Source: an uncultured Chloroflexales bacterium
GTDB lineage: Bacteria > Chloroflexota > Chloroflexia > Chloroflexales > Chloroflexaceae
Length of the DNA stretch: 30,485 bases
Reading direction: 5' to 3'
Assembly: GCA_937902315.1 (NCBI GenBank)
Contig: CALGUG010000023.1
Span: forward strand, 1-30,485
The notes under the pieces: generated by a model
The model's database searches: none
What the model was told of the DNA's origin: nothing
What the model saw: the letters and a program-made list of their open reading frames with translations, nothing else
Translations under genes and position numbers: made by a program
Part shown: piece by piece, positions 1-8,285 of the stretch
Position numbering within the stretch: the first letter of the stretch is position 1
Layout: every line of letters starts with the position of its first letter

Positions 1-35
1 GCAGAGTCCTTCCATCTCTGAGCCAAAAATCTCCC

Positions 36-932
36 TTATGTTAAGCGCTACCCTCATCGAGAGTACTGAAACTTATTCCTTTGATCTTCCTTGCGAGCGT
101 ATTCGTCGAATTTCTCCAGAGACGACTCAATCGAGAGTACTGAAACTCTATACTGTTTCGCGGGGATTCCACGACACATAAATTTCTCCAGAGACGACTC
201 AATCGAGAGTACTGAAACACGCTACGAATTTTTCGCTCTCTCAGCAGCTTGTAAATTTCTCCAGAGACGACTCAATCGAGAGTACTGAAACGTTCTATGC
301 GCATTTTGGCTTGCGCTTCAGCCGGCGTGATTTCTCCAGAGACGACTCAATCGAGAGTACTGAAACACTTCTTGCTATATGGAGAGCCGACTTCTATCAT
401 ATTTCTCCAGAGACGACTCAATCGAGAGTACTGAAACCTACGGAGAGGTTCATCTGAAGTGTCAGGGTAGATATTTCTCCAGAGACGACTCAATCGAGAG
501 TACTGAAACATGTCTATTTGAAAGAAACGCAACGCGGGTGGTCGCATTTCTCCAGAGACGACTCAATCGAGAGTACTGAAACCATAGTAGCGCGGATCAC
601 TGTCACGCGCCCGCCTGATTTCTCCAGAGACGACTCAATCGAGAGTACTGAAACTCTTCCTTCTTCTGTTTGCAATGAATAGTTCAAAAATTTCTCCAGA
701 GACGACTCAATCGAGAGTACTGAAACATTCTGATAGCCAAATTGCTGCCTATCTGGAGTAATTTCTCCAGAGACGACTCAATCGAGAGTACTGAAACCAT
801 CAGTTCCACCGCGCTTTCAGGATAAACGGAAATTTCTCCAGAGACGACTCAATCGAGAGTACTGAAACATAAGCCTGTTGGCGATCGAGCGCTTATCTGT
901 CGCATTTCTCCAGAGACGACTCAATCGAGAGT
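36..932 (+). CRISPR. CRISPR array, 11 intact repeats plus a degenerate repeat at each end, 12 spacers
   Basis: A 37-nt repeat beginning ATTTCTCCAGAGACGACTC and ending ATCGAGAGTACTGAAAC starts at 110, 182, 255, 330, 401, 473, 546, 618, 690, 761 and 832. These 11 copies are identical. Spacers are 34-38 nt and all different. The first unit (about 36-72) keeps only its last 17 nt intact. The last (904-932) stops after 29 nt and runs into unrelated G-rich sequence. The repeat ends in ACTGAAAC, like the GAAAC-ended 5' handles of many type I and III systems, so crRNA is probably transcribed on the plus strand with the leader to the left. The subtype cannot be assigned without cas genes, and none lies in this window. 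Pairing inside the repeat is weak (TCTC/GAGA). Only 35 nt precede the first partial repeat, too little to judge a leader. Confidence 0.97.
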
Positions 933-1013
933 GTGGGGCTTGAGGGAGGGGTGTGCTTGTTGAGTTGGCTTGGGGCTGGGATTGAGGGACCGAATGGAGG
1001 CAGCTTGTGTTGA

Positions 1014-1035
1014 TAGCCGTAGGCGGACGCGCTAG
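1014..1035 (+). repeat. REP-like dispersed element, copy 1
   Basis: The 22-nt copy begins TAGCCGT, has the invariant core AGGCGGACGC and ends GCTAG. It can fold as TAGC-CGT around a loop AGGCGG with ACG-C-GCTA, one base bulged. Here its GGCGG also pairs with a following CCGCC to make a terminator. Confidence 0.8.
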
Positions 1036-1046
1036 CCGCCTTTTTT
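1022..1046 (+). terminator. Terminator-like hairpin after the CRISPR array, first of two
   Basis: GGCGG (1022-1026) pairs with CCGCC (1036-1040) across a 9-nt loop and is followed by six T. It is built partly from REP-like copy 1. It lies about 90 nt after the last repeat and could end the array transcript. Confidence 0.5.
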
Positions 1047-1150
1047 GTTGGTTATGCCCTAACCGCCAACTGAAAGAACGGCTGTTGCGAGTGGCTTGTG
1101 TCTGGGGGAGCAGCTGTAAACGAGCGTGCTGCTTGTGAACGATGGGCGAG

Positions 1151-1187
1151 GCCGTACCCTTGGAGTGGCTCGGGGTGCGGCTTTTTT
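1151..1187 (+). terminator. Terminator-like hairpin, second of two
   Basis: GCCGTACCC (1151-1159) pairs with GGGTGCGGC (1173-1181), nine pairs with one G-T, and is followed by six T (1182-1187). The tail TTTTTTGTTGG is the same as in the first hairpin, which suggests a partial duplication. Confidence 0.65.
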
Positions 1188-1338
1188 GTTGGCTGGCGAT
1201 CGCTCTCAAAAGCTGCAGGGCGGCTAGTATGCAGCTTGCAAAGCCTGAAAAAAACTCTCTTTTTCTATCAAAAGCCTTTCAGCGGCTCCCAAGCTGAGCC
1301 GAAGGGGCTGGGAAACAGTGCTAGAGGGCTTTTAGGTG

Positions 1339-1347
1339 TGCTATACT
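1339..1347 (+). promoter_or_regulatory. Probable extended -10 promoter for lpdA
   Basis: TGC followed by TATACT at 1342-1347 matches an extended -10 element. No good -35 is visible. The leader to the lpdA start would be about 145 nt. Confidence 0.4.
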
Positions 1348-1498
1348 TCTTACTGACGCCGACAACAAGGCTGGTATCGAAGTGCAGCCCGCTAGGACTG
1401 CGGCAGAGACCTACTTGGATGTGGCCAAGTGTGCTGTAAGGGCTGCTTGTTGGACGATAGAGATTCGCTGTTGAGCATAGAAATAATGGAGATTTCGC

Positions 1499-2908
1499 AT
1501 GAGCGATGCGACCTATGATGTGATCGTGATTGGTGCCGGGCCTGGCGGTTATGTGGCTGCCATTCGCGCTTCTCAATTGGGCTTGAAGACTGCTATTGTG
1601 GAACGCCAGTTCCTTGGCGGTGTCTGTCTCAATATCGGTTGTATTCCGACCAAAGCCATCTTACACAGCGCCGACCTGCTCGATGAGGTTCGCGATGGTG
1701 CCAAGTTTGGTGTGGTTACCAAAGATGTAACGCTCGACTGGAACCTGGTGCTGAAGAATAAAGAGCAAGTCGTCAAGCAGATGACCGGCGGTGTCAGCTT
1801 CTTGATGAAGAAGAACAAGATCGACGTGCATATGGGCACGGCCAAGCTGAGCGGCGGCACCAATGTGACCGTGACCGACGCCGATGGCAAAGAGAAGACT
1901 CTGAGCGCCAAGAATGTGATCGTGGCGACCGGTGCTCGCCCGCGCGATCTGCCCCAGATCGGCGCCGCTTTCAGCGATCGTGTGATCTCGTCGACCGGCG
2001 CTCTGGCGCTGCCTGAAGTGCCCAAGAGCCTGCTGGTGGTGGGTGCTGGCGCGATCGGCTGTGAGTTCGCTTCGGCCTACCGCTCGTTTGGCAGCGAGGT
2101 GACTCTGGTCGAGGCGCTGCCGCGCATTGTGCCGCTGGAGGACGAGGAGATCAGCGCCGAGCTGACCAAGGCCTTCACCAAGCGCGGCATCAAGGTGATG
2201 GCTGGCGCCAAGCTGGGCAAGGTCGAGACCGGTGCAGATTCGGTGACGGCTACCATCACCGATGCTAACGGCAAGGAAGTGCAGATCGTGGCCGAGCGCA
2301 TGCTGCTGGGTATCGGCGTGATCCCCAACACCCAGAACCTCGGTTTGGAAGAGGTCGGCGTCGAGACCGATCAGCGCGGCTTTATCAAGGTCAACGAGAA
2401 GTTCCAGACCAATGTACCCGGTATCTACGCGATCGGCGACTGCATCCCGACCCCGGCTCTGGCTCACGTCGCTTCGGCCGAGGCGATCGTGGCCGCCGAG
2501 GTGATCGCAAACCACGAGACTCACCCGATCGACTACAGCCGCATTCCGGCTTGTACCTACTGCCACCCCGAAGTATCGCACGCTGGCTTGACCGAGGCTC
2601 AGGCCAAGGAACAGGGCTACGATGTCAAGGTTTCGAAGTTCCCATTCGCAGCCAACGGCAAAGCGACCATTTTGGGCGATCGCAGCGGTTTTATCAAGAT
2701 CGTGACCGACGCCAAGTATGGCGAAGTGCTGGGCATGCATATGATCGGCCCGCGCGTGACCGAGCTGGTCGCCGAGGCTGGTCTGGCTCTCTCGCACGAG
2801 GCGACCGCCGAGTCGCTGATGCGCACCATCCATGCCCACCCGACTCTCTACGAAGCCCTGGGCGAAGTGGCTCACGCCGCTGCTTCGGGCGCAGCCATCC
2901 ACGTTTAA
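1499..2908 (+). CDS. lpdA: Dihydrolipoyl dehydrogenase (E3)
   Basis: The product is a cytoplasmic flavoprotein that reoxidises dihydrolipoamide with NAD+ in the pyruvate, 2-oxoglutarate and branched-chain dehydrogenase complexes and in glycine cleavage. The 469 residues are the normal family length. The FAD-binding GAGPGG is at 12-17 and the redox-active disulfide C43-x4-C48 lies in GGVCLNIGC. The NAD-binding GAGAIG is in the middle, and a second FAD motif (YAIGDC) follows. The C-terminal catalytic pair is H447 and E452 in HPTLYE. The ATG at 1499 has GGAG about 7 nt upstream. No E1 or E2 gene is adjacent and a hairpin follows, so the gene is probably transcribed alone. All catalytic residues are present. 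I am confident in the enzyme but not in which complex it serves. Confidence 0.96.
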   Translation: MSDATYDVIVIGAGPGGYVAAIRASQLGLKTAIVERQFLGGVCLNIGCIPTKAILHSADLLDEVRDGAKFGVVTKDVTLDWNLVLKNKEQVVKQMTGGVSFLMKKNKIDVHMGTAKLSGGTNVTVTDADGKEKTLSAKNVIVATGARPRDLPQIGAAFSDRVISSTGALALPEVPKSLLVVGAGAIGCEFASAYRSFGSEVTLVEALPRIVPLEDEEISAELTKAFTKRGIKVMAGAKLGKVETGADSVTATITDANGKEVQIVAERMLLGIGVIPNTQNLGLEEVGVETDQRGFIKVNEKFQTNVPGIYAIGDCIPTPALAHVASAEAIVAAEVIANHETHPIDYSRIPACTYCHPEVSHAGLTEAQAKEQGYDVKVSKFPFAANGKATILGDRSGFIKIVTDAKYGEVLGMHMIGPRVTELVAEAGLALSHEATAESLMRTIHAHPTLYEALGEVAHAAASGAAIHV

Positions 2909-2956
2909 TCATTCACTGACTTGTCCTAAATTGGCGCTCTAAGGAGCGTAACAAAC

Positions 2957-2997
2957 AGGGCCTTTACAACGCAACGTCTCGACGTTGTAGAGGCCCT
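2957..2997 (+). terminator. Hairpin after lpdA
   Basis: A 15-bp stem with one G-T pair (2957-2971 with 2983-2997) and an 11-nt loop follows the lpdA stop by about 50 nt. The T tail is weak (AGTTTCC), so it is a likely but not ideal intrinsic terminator. Confidence 0.6.
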
Positions 2998-3130
2998 AGT
3001 TTCCTACACCCTTTTTTCGGGACGATCGAGCGATTTAGGCCCTTTGTACGATCCTCTTGCGTTCAGACAGCCCATTGTTGGTCTAGATCAGATCGAACAC
3101 AAACAAGACTAGTTGTAAGGAGTAGCATGC

Positions 3131-4318
3131 ATGAGCAACGAACGCGATGTAGTGATTGTGAGCGCCGTGCGCACAGCGATCGGTAGCTTTGGCGGTAGTT
3201 TGGCCGAAACCTCGGCCGTCGATCTGGGCAGCATCGTGATAAGGGAGGCGCTTGAGCGCGCCAAGCTCAGCGGCGAGCAGGTCGACGAGGTGTTTATGGG
3301 CAATGTTTTGCAGGCGGGTCAGGGCCAAAATACGGCTCGCCGGGCGGCTATGAAGGCTGGTTTGCCCAAAGATGTGACCGCCACCACAATCAATATGGTC
3401 TGTGGATCGGGCCTGCGCACGGTGGCCATGGCGGCTCAGAGCATTCGCTTAGGCGATGCCGAGACGGTGGTTGCAGGCGGCACCGAGAGCATGAGCGGTG
3501 CGCCCTATTTGCTGCCCAAGGCGCGCTACGGCTATCGCATGGGCGATGGCAAACTGATCGACCATATGGTTCATGACGGTCTGTGGGATCAAGATCTCGA
3601 TGTGCATATGGGCATTACGGCCGAGAATATCGCCGAGCGCTACGGCATTACGCGCGAGCAGGCCGACGCCTTTGCGCTGGCCAGCCAAGAGAAGGCGGCT
3701 CGCGCTCTGGCGGAAGATCTGTTTGCGGCCGAGATCGTTCCGGTCGAGGTGCGCCAAGGCAAGCAGACCGTCAGCTTCGCCAAAGATGAGGCGCCGCGCG
3801 ACACTTCGCTCGAGAAGCTGGCCAAGCTGCGCCCGGCCTTCAAACCGCAGGGCGGCATTGTGACGGCGGGCAACGCTTCGGGCATCAACGACGGCGCGGC
3901 GGCCACCGTGGTGATGAGCGCCGCCAAAGCCCAGGAGCTGGGCCTCAAGCCCTTGGCGCGCATTGTGAGCTACGCTTGGGCGGGCGTCGAGCCGAGCGTG
4001 ATGGGTCTGGGCGCGGTTCCGGCCTCGCAGAAGGCCCTGGCCAAGGCGGGCCTGAGCATCGATCAGATCGATCTGATCGAGGCCAACGAGGCTTTTGCGG
4101 TGCAGAGCTTGGCGGTGATGCGCGATCTGGGCGTCGATCCGGCCCGCGTCAACGTCAACGGCGGCGCGATTGCACTGGGCCACCCGATCGGCGCGAGCGG
4201 CACGCGCGTTTTGGTGACGCTGCTCTACGCTTTGCAACGCCATGAGGCGCGCTATGGCTTGGCGACGCTCTGTATCGGCGGCGGCCAAGGCGTGGCTATG
4301 GTGGTCGAGCGTATCTAA
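3131..4318 (+). CDS. Acetyl-CoA C-acetyltransferase (thiolase)
   Basis: This is a thiolase II type enzyme condensing two acetyl-CoA to acetoacetyl-CoA, or the reverse, in the cytoplasm. The 395 residues are typical. The nucleophile is C91 in NMVCGSG. The second active-site motif NGGAIALGHPIGASGTR carries H351, and the C-terminal CIGGGQG carries the acid/base C381. AAGGAG at 3117-3122 sits 8 nt before the chosen ATG. Another ATG at 3127 is out of frame. The gene has its own hairpin terminator and no beta-oxidation or polyhydroxybutyrate partner beside it, so biosynthetic (atoB/phaA) and degradative (fadA-like) roles cannot be separated here. Confidence 0.94.
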   Translation: MSNERDVVIVSAVRTAIGSFGGSLAETSAVDLGSIVIREALERAKLSGEQVDEVFMGNVLQAGQGQNTARRAAMKAGLPKDVTATTINMVCGSGLRTVAMAAQSIRLGDAETVVAGGTESMSGAPYLLPKARYGYRMGDGKLIDHMVHDGLWDQDLDVHMGITAENIAERYGITREQADAFALASQEKAARALAEDLFAAEIVPVEVRQGKQTVSFAKDEAPRDTSLEKLAKLRPAFKPQGGIVTAGNASGINDGAAATVVMSAAKAQELGLKPLARIVSYAWAGVEPSVMGLGAVPASQKALAKAGLSIDQIDLIEANEAFAVQSLAVMRDLGVDPARVNVNGGAIALGHPIGASGTRVLVTLLYALQRHEARYGLATLCIGGGQGVAMVVERI

Positions 4319-4330
4319 ACTTGAAAAGAG

Positions 4331-4365
4331 AGAGCTATCAGCGCACAAGGCTGATAGCTCTTTTT
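4331..4365 (+). terminator. Intrinsic terminator of the thiolase gene
   Basis: A perfect 12-bp stem (4331-4342 with 4350-4361), a 7-nt loop and a run of five T follow the stop codon by about 12 nt. Confidence 0.88.
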
Positions 4366-4404
4366 GCTTCTTTGGCGGAGAGGCAGCTAGCCCCCATTCG
4401 GCTT

Positions 4405-4426
4405 CTAGCGCGTCCGCCTTCGGCTA
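4405..4426 (-). repeat. REP-like dispersed element, copy 2
   Basis: Minus-strand copy with the invariant AGGCGGACGC core. One base differs from copy 1 (CGA for CGT before the core). It lies between the convergent thiolase and ynfA genes. Confidence 0.75.
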
Positions 4427-4459
4427 TCAAATGCTTGCTCCTCCCATGCGGTCCCGCCT

Positions 4460-4476
4460 GCGCGGCGCTGCCGCGC
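4460..4476. repeat. GC-rich perfect hairpin
   Basis: GCGCGGC and GCCGCGC pair over a 3-nt loop just beyond the ynfA stop. There is no T tail on either strand, so it is not a clear terminator. Confidence 0.4.
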
Positions 4477-4496
4477 CCGCTGCCGCGTTGCGTTGG

Positions 4497-4829
4497 CTAG
4501 CGCGGCCAGTACATAATGATCAGTACGCCTAGCAAGGCGATGGCAGCCCCGATAATGTCGTAGCGGTCGGGCGCGATCTTGTCGACCTGCCAGCCCCAGA
4601 GCAGCGACAACAGCACAAAAACCCCACCATAGGCGGCGTAGACGCGCCCAAACGAGCTTTCCGGCTGAAAGGTCGGGATGACGCCGTACAAAAAGAGGAT
4701 CAGGCCGCCCAACACGCCCAACCAGACGCTGCGTTGGTCGCGTAGCCAGAGCCAGACCAAGTAGCCGCCGCCGATCTCACACAGACCAGCCAGCACAAAA
4801 AAGCCGAGCGAAACAAGGATACGAGACAT
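4497..4829 (-). CDS. ynfA: YnfA/UPF0060 family small membrane protein
   Basis: The protein has 110 residues and four hydrophobic segments filling most of its length, as expected for the family. It carries LAGLCEIGGGYLVW near the N-terminus and FGRVYAAYGGVF in the middle, both characteristic of UPF0060. YnfA proteins resemble small multidrug resistance (SMR) transporters, but their physiological substrate is poorly defined. The frame is open further upstream to 4961, but that extension is the arginine/serine-rich shadow of the neighbouring gene. The ATG at 4829, 4 nt after the stop of the DsbA-like gene, gives the normal length. The two genes are almost certainly one transcript, although no functional link is obvious. 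Confidence 0.88.
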   Translation of the reverse strand: MSRILVSLGFFVLAGLCEIGGGYLVWLWLRDQRSVWLGVLGGLILFLYGVIPTFQPESSFGRVYAAYGGVFVLLSLLWGWQVDKIAPDRYDIIGAAIALLGVLIIMYWPR

Positions 4830-4833
4830 CGCC

Positions 4834-5571
4834 TCATTCAAAGCCAACCTCGGGCGCGACCTCGGCGAAGATCTTGGCGAAGTCGGCGATCGAGAGCGGG
4901 CCGGTGTACATCTGCTTGTTGATGTAGAAGGTCGGCGTGCCGGTGACGGCCAGCTGCGCAAGCGCTAGATCGGTCTGAACTTGGCGGCTGTACTTGCCGC
5001 TGGTCAGGCACTCTCTGAAGGCAGCTTGATCGAGATCGAGCTTCGAGGCGATATCTAAGAGGCGCTCTTTGGTGAAGCGTTTGCTGTCGGGCGCATCGTG
5101 CGAGGGCTGGTTCAAAAAGAGTGTATCGTGCATCTGCCAGAAGCTGTTCTGCTCGGCTGCACAATAAGCTGCTTGGGCCGCGTTTTGAGCGCCTTCACCA
5201 TGGAAGGGCGCGTTCTGAACCTCGAAACGCACTTTGCCCGTGGCAGCATACTTCTCAAAGAACGCGTGCTCGTAGTTGAGCGCAAAGTAAGCGCAGGATG
5301 GGCATTCGTAATCCATATATTCGATCACGCTGATGGGAGCATCTTTAGGGCCCCAAGCTCGACCGTTGGGTTCGGCGTTGGCGGGCGGTGCAGCTTGCGA
5401 GACGATGATCGTGTCGTCTCTGGCTATTTCGGTCGCTTGATGGCCTAACATGGCCGCACCGATAATCGAGACGATCACCACAACGGCGGCGATGATCAGC
5501 CAGGTTAAGGGTGATCGTTTGGTTTTTACTTGTCTTGCGCGCGATGTAGCGCGCCTTCTAGGCGTAGACAC
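4834..5571 (-). CDS. Membrane-anchored DsbA-family thiol:disulfide oxidoreductase
   Basis: The 245-residue protein has a basic N-terminus and one transmembrane segment (about 22-43), then an extracytoplasmic thioredoxin-fold domain. The active-site motif is C90-P-S-C93, and the cis-proline loop reads VTGTPTFYIN. An alpha-helical insertion between them carries QNAAQAAYCAAEQ. This is the DsbA/thioredoxin_4 architecture seen in BdbD-like proteins, which oxidise or isomerise disulfides of exported proteins. The start is GTG at 5571 with CTCCTT on the plus strand (AAGGAG in the mRNA) at 5579-5584, 7 nt away. Its usual redox partner (DsbB or VKOR) is not in the window. It is co-transcribed with ynfA. 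Confidence 0.9.
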   Translation of the reverse strand: MSTPRRRATSRARQVKTKRSPLTWLIIAAVVVIVSIIGAAMLGHQATEIARDDTIIVSQAAPPANAEPNGRAWGPKDAPISVIEYMDYECPSCAYFALNYEHAFFEKYAATGKVRFEVQNAPFHGEGAQNAAQAAYCAAEQNSFWQMHDTLFLNQPSHDAPDSKRFTKERLLDIASKLDLDQAAFRECLTSGKYSRQVQTDLALAQLAVTGTPTFYINKQMYTGPLSIADFAKIFAEVAPEVGFE

Positions 5572-5661
5572 GATAGCTCTCCTTAGATGTTTTTGCCCTC
5601 TGGGAAGCGCATACAGATCGACGAGGGCCTTGCGTATAGACGCTAGCGCTAACTGCCAAGC

Positions 5662-5670
5662 ACTATACCA
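5662..5670 (-). promoter_or_regulatory. Probable extended -10 promoter for the DsbA-like/ynfA pair
   Basis: On the minus strand TGG precedes TATAGT (5662-5667), about 90 nt upstream of the GTG start. No clear -35 is visible. Confidence 0.4.
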
Positions 5671-5674
5671 TAAT

Positions 5675-5706
5675 CAAAAGAAGGCATACATGCGCTGTAT
5701 GCCTTC
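5675..5706 (-). terminator. Intrinsic terminator of the metal ATPase gene
   Basis: A perfect 11-bp stem (5680-5690 with 5696-5706), a 5-nt loop and TTTT after it on the minus strand lie about 25 nt beyond the ATPase stop. Confidence 0.8.
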
Positions 5707-5730
5707 CCAAGGAGAGATATAAGGAATGTT

Positions 5731-8052
5731 TTAGGCGCTCTGGTCGCGGAAGCGTAGCAGTCGCATACCGTTAAGGGTGACCAAAACCGAAGTGCCAACA
5801 TCAGCGAAAACCGCCATCCAGAGCGTGCCGTAGCCCGCCAGCACCAAGACCAAGAAGAGCAGCTTGATCGCGATGCTGAAGATCACATTGGTCTTGACGG
5901 TGTTCATGGCCACCTTGCTGAGCCGAATAGCGAAGGGAATCTTGCGCAGATCGTCGCTCATCAAGGTGATGTCGGCGGTCTCCATGGCTTGGTTGGTGCC
6001 ACCGTTGGCGGCGTCGATCGCGATGCCGACCGAGGCGCTGGCCAGCGCGGGCGTATCGTTGATGCCGTCGCCGATCATGGCCAAGGGGCCGTACTGCTGT
6101 TGCAGCGCTTCGACCGCCGAGACCTTATCGGCTGGCAGCAGGTCGGCGCGGATATCGGTTACACCCAAAGGCTCGGCGATCTTGTGGGCGGTGGCGCGCT
6201 GGTCGCCCGTTAGCATGGCGATATTGTCGATGCCGGTCTGCTTCAACTGTGCGATGGCCTCTTGGGCGCTGGGGCGCACCGTGTCGGCCAGGGTGATGGT
6301 GCCGCGATAGCTGCCAGCTACGCTGACCAGCACCGGGGTATACCCGGCCATAGCGTCGGCGTGGGCGGCGCGGCACTGCTGTTCGTCGTGGGCGATGGCC
6401 GCATCGAAGTAGCTATGGCTGCCGACCAAGACATCGCTGCCAGCCACCAAGCCGCTGACGCCGCGCCCGGTGAGAGCGGTGACCTGTTCGGCGGGGGCAT
6501 AGCGCGCGACAAGGCCACGCGAGCTAGCCGCTTGGGCGATGGCGTAGGCCAGGGGGTGCTCGCTGCGGCGCTCGACGGCATAGGCAAGGGCCAAGAGATC
6601 GTCGCAAGCTGGGCAAGAGGCCTGACCGTTGCTGCCCTTGCAGTTGGTCGAACGCACTTCGACTACGCTGGGCTGGCCCTTGGTGAGGGTGCCGGTTTTG
6701 TCGAAGGCGACCGCTTTGACTTTGGCCAGCGCTTCGAGGAAGGCTCCGCCTTTGATCAGTACGCCGTTGCGCGCGGCGGCACTGAGGGCGCTGATCACGC
6801 TGACGGGCGTGCTGATGACCAAGGCGCAGGGGCAGGCCACCACTAAGAGCGCCAAGGCGCGGTAGAGCCAGCCGAAGCTATCGGGGGAGGGGTTCAGAAA
6901 GGGCTGCCCGAATAGCAGCGGCGGGATTGTCGCGACCAAGAGCGCGATCACAACCACGGCGGGCGTGTAGTATTTGGCGAACTGGTCGACGAAACGCTGC
7001 ACGGGCGCGCGGCGCTCTTGGGCCTCTTCGACCATGCGGATCATGCGGTTGATGGTGTTGTCGGCGGCCAAACGGGTGATCTCGATCTCGATGCTGCCCT
7101 CGCCGTTGATGCTGCCCGCGAAGACTTCGTCGCCGGCGCGCTTTTCGATCAGGCGGCTTTCGCCCGTGATCGGGGCTTGGTTGACCGAAGAGAAACCAGC
7201 GTGTACAAGGCCGTCCATAGGCAGGCGCTCGCCCGGGCGAACCAGAATGATGTCGCCGATCTGCAGAGCGCTGATCGCTACGCGCTCTTCGTTGAGGCTA
7301 TGGCTATGCCCGTGGGTGTGGCTGTGCTCGTGTTCGTGTTCGTGATCATGCTCGCAGGAGCAGGCGCAAGAGCAGCTCGTTTGCTCAGCTTGGGGCTTGA
7401 GCCGAATAGCGGTTGCGGGTGCTACCTCCATCAGGCTGCGGATAGCGTGGCGGGCGCGGGCGCTGGTATAGCCTTCGAGGGCTTCGCCGATTGCGAAGAG
7501 CACCATCACCATGCCAGCTTCGACGGTTGCGCCGATCGCGACCGCGCCGATGGCGGCGATCGTCATCAGCACATTGATATTGAGCTCGCGCGAGACGCTG
7601 AGGGCGCGCCAAGCGCTGCGGGCGATCGGCCAGCCTGCGACCAACAGGGCGGCTAGAGCGAGCAGATCGACCCACCAGAGGTGCATGCCCAAGATCTCGC
7701 CGAAGATCAGGCCGGGCAGAATCAAGATCGCCCCTAGCAGCGCCAAGCGGGTTTCGTTGCGCTGCCACATAAAGCTCAAAAAGTTAGGAGCTTTGCGCGG
7801 CTCTTGTTCTGGGGTGCTGGGAGCGGCGCTGTCTGAAACGGGTTCTACAACGTCGTAACCTAATTCTCGAACGCGCTGCACGATCTGCTCGCGCTCGACA
7901 TCTCCTTGCACTCTGAGGCGTTCTGTTGTGAAGTGAATTTCGCAGGATTGGACGCCTTTGAGTTGGGCCACGCCCCGTTCAAGCGTTTTGGCGCAACCAG
8001 CGCAGTCCATTCCTTGAATGATAAAGATCTGTTCGTTGGATGCTAGCGTCAT
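5731..8052 (-). CDS. zntA: P1B-type heavy-metal ATPase, Zn/Cd/Pb exporter (ZntA/CadA type)
   Basis: This is an inner-membrane efflux pump of 773 residues. It has an N-terminal metal-binding domain with GMDCAGC (C17, C20) and an actuator TGES motif at 297-300. The intramembrane ion-binding motif is C407-P-C409, the phosphorylated D451 lies in DKTGTLT, and the P1B marker SEHP ends at 500; GDGIND follows later. The last helix pair (LLFLVLVL...WMAVFADVG) carries the K and D placement of the P1B-2 group, pointing to Zn, Cd or Pb and not Cu. A Cys/His-rich run at about 226-252 interrupts the actuator domain. I chose the ATG at 8052 because GAGG (8058-8061) precedes it and the promoter would leave only ~11 nt before the upstream ATG at 8076. 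A MerR operator covers the promoter, and a merR gene follows upstream. Confidence 0.94.
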   Translation of the reverse strand: MTLASNEQIFIIQGMDCAGCAKTLERGVAQLKGVQSCEIHFTTERLRVQGDVEREQIVQRVRELGYDVVEPVSDSAAPSTPEQEPRKAPNFLSFMWQRNETRLALLGAILILPGLIFGEILGMHLWWVDLLALAALLVAGWPIARSAWRALSVSRELNINVLMTIAAIGAVAIGATVEAGMVMVLFAIGEALEGYTSARARHAIRSLMEVAPATAIRLKPQAEQTSCSCACSCEHDHEHEHEHSHTHGHSHSLNEERVAISALQIGDIILVRPGERLPMDGLVHAGFSSVNQAPITGESRLIEKRAGDEVFAGSINGEGSIEIEITRLAADNTINRMIRMVEEAQERRAPVQRFVDQFAKYYTPAVVVIALLVATIPPLLFGQPFLNPSPDSFGWLYRALALLVVACPCALVISTPVSVISALSAAARNGVLIKGGAFLEALAKVKAVAFDKTGTLTKGQPSVVEVRSTNCKGSNGQASCPACDDLLALAYAVERRSEHPLAYAIAQAASSRGLVARYAPAEQVTALTGRGVSGLVAGSDVLVGSHSYFDAAIAHDEQQCRAAHADAMAGYTPVLVSVAGSYRGTITLADTVRPSAQEAIAQLKQTGIDNIAMLTGDQRATAHKIAEPLGVTDIRADLLPADKVSAVEALQQQYGPLAMIGDGINDTPALASASVGIAIDAANGGTNQAMETADITLMSDDLRKIPFAIRLSKVAMNTVKTNVIFSIAIKLLFLVLVLAGYGTLWMAVFADVGTSVLVTLNGMRLLRFRDQSA

Positions 8053-8093
8053 CTTATCCTCATATCTCTCAGCCATACGCTATTGGTGGATTA

Positions 8094-8125
8094 AGCATAC
8101 ACCTTCAAGTTAGGTTGAAGGTCAA
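8094..8125 (-). promoter_or_regulatory. MerR-type promoter and operator of the metal ATPase
   Basis: On the minus strand -35 TTGACC (8120-8125) and -10 TATGCT (8094-8099) are separated by 20 bp, the overlong spacing typical of MerR-activated promoters. A perfect inverted repeat with 8-bp arms ACCTTCAA and TTGAAGGT (8101-8108 and 8115-8122) fills the spacer. The layout matches that known for zntA under ZntR: the regulator twists the DNA to realign the -35 and -10 when metal binds. Confidence 0.88.
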
Positions 8126-8285
8126 GAGCTTTTTGGGGCTTTTTTTACAAAAAAGTAGGATTCGAGGCGAATTCTTTGTTGCGCTGGGCAGAGAGCTTTT
8201 GGCAGAACGGCTGGGCGATACGCTGCTAGATTTGGGGGCTATCGGCGCAGGCTGATGCGATCTCGTGCGGCGGAAGGGAGGTTGG

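Larger units (their letters stand above)
933..1498. other. Intergenic stretch between the CRISPR array and lpdA
   Basis: No convincing gene is present. The stretch holds one copy of the dispersed REP-like element (1014-1035), two terminator-like hairpins on the plus strand and a probable lpdA promoter near 1339-1347. The open frames here have no ribosome binding site and low-complexity translations. Confidence 0.7.

Noticed and set aside
91..579. Short open frames inside the CRISPR array
   Set aside because: They translate the repeat itself (SRDDSIESTET) and have no ribosome sites.
1661..2902. A 413-codon open frame antisense to lpdA
   Set aside because: It is a frame shadow of a high-identity enzyme gene. 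Its composition is unlike a real protein and it has no start signal.
3449..4348. A 299-codon open frame antisense to the thiolase
   Set aside because: It is a shadow of a strongly supported gene on the other strand and its translation shows no known family.
4830..4961. N-terminal extension of ynfA
   Set aside because: The added 44 residues are Arg/Ser/Pro-rich and lie in the coding region of the DsbA-like gene.
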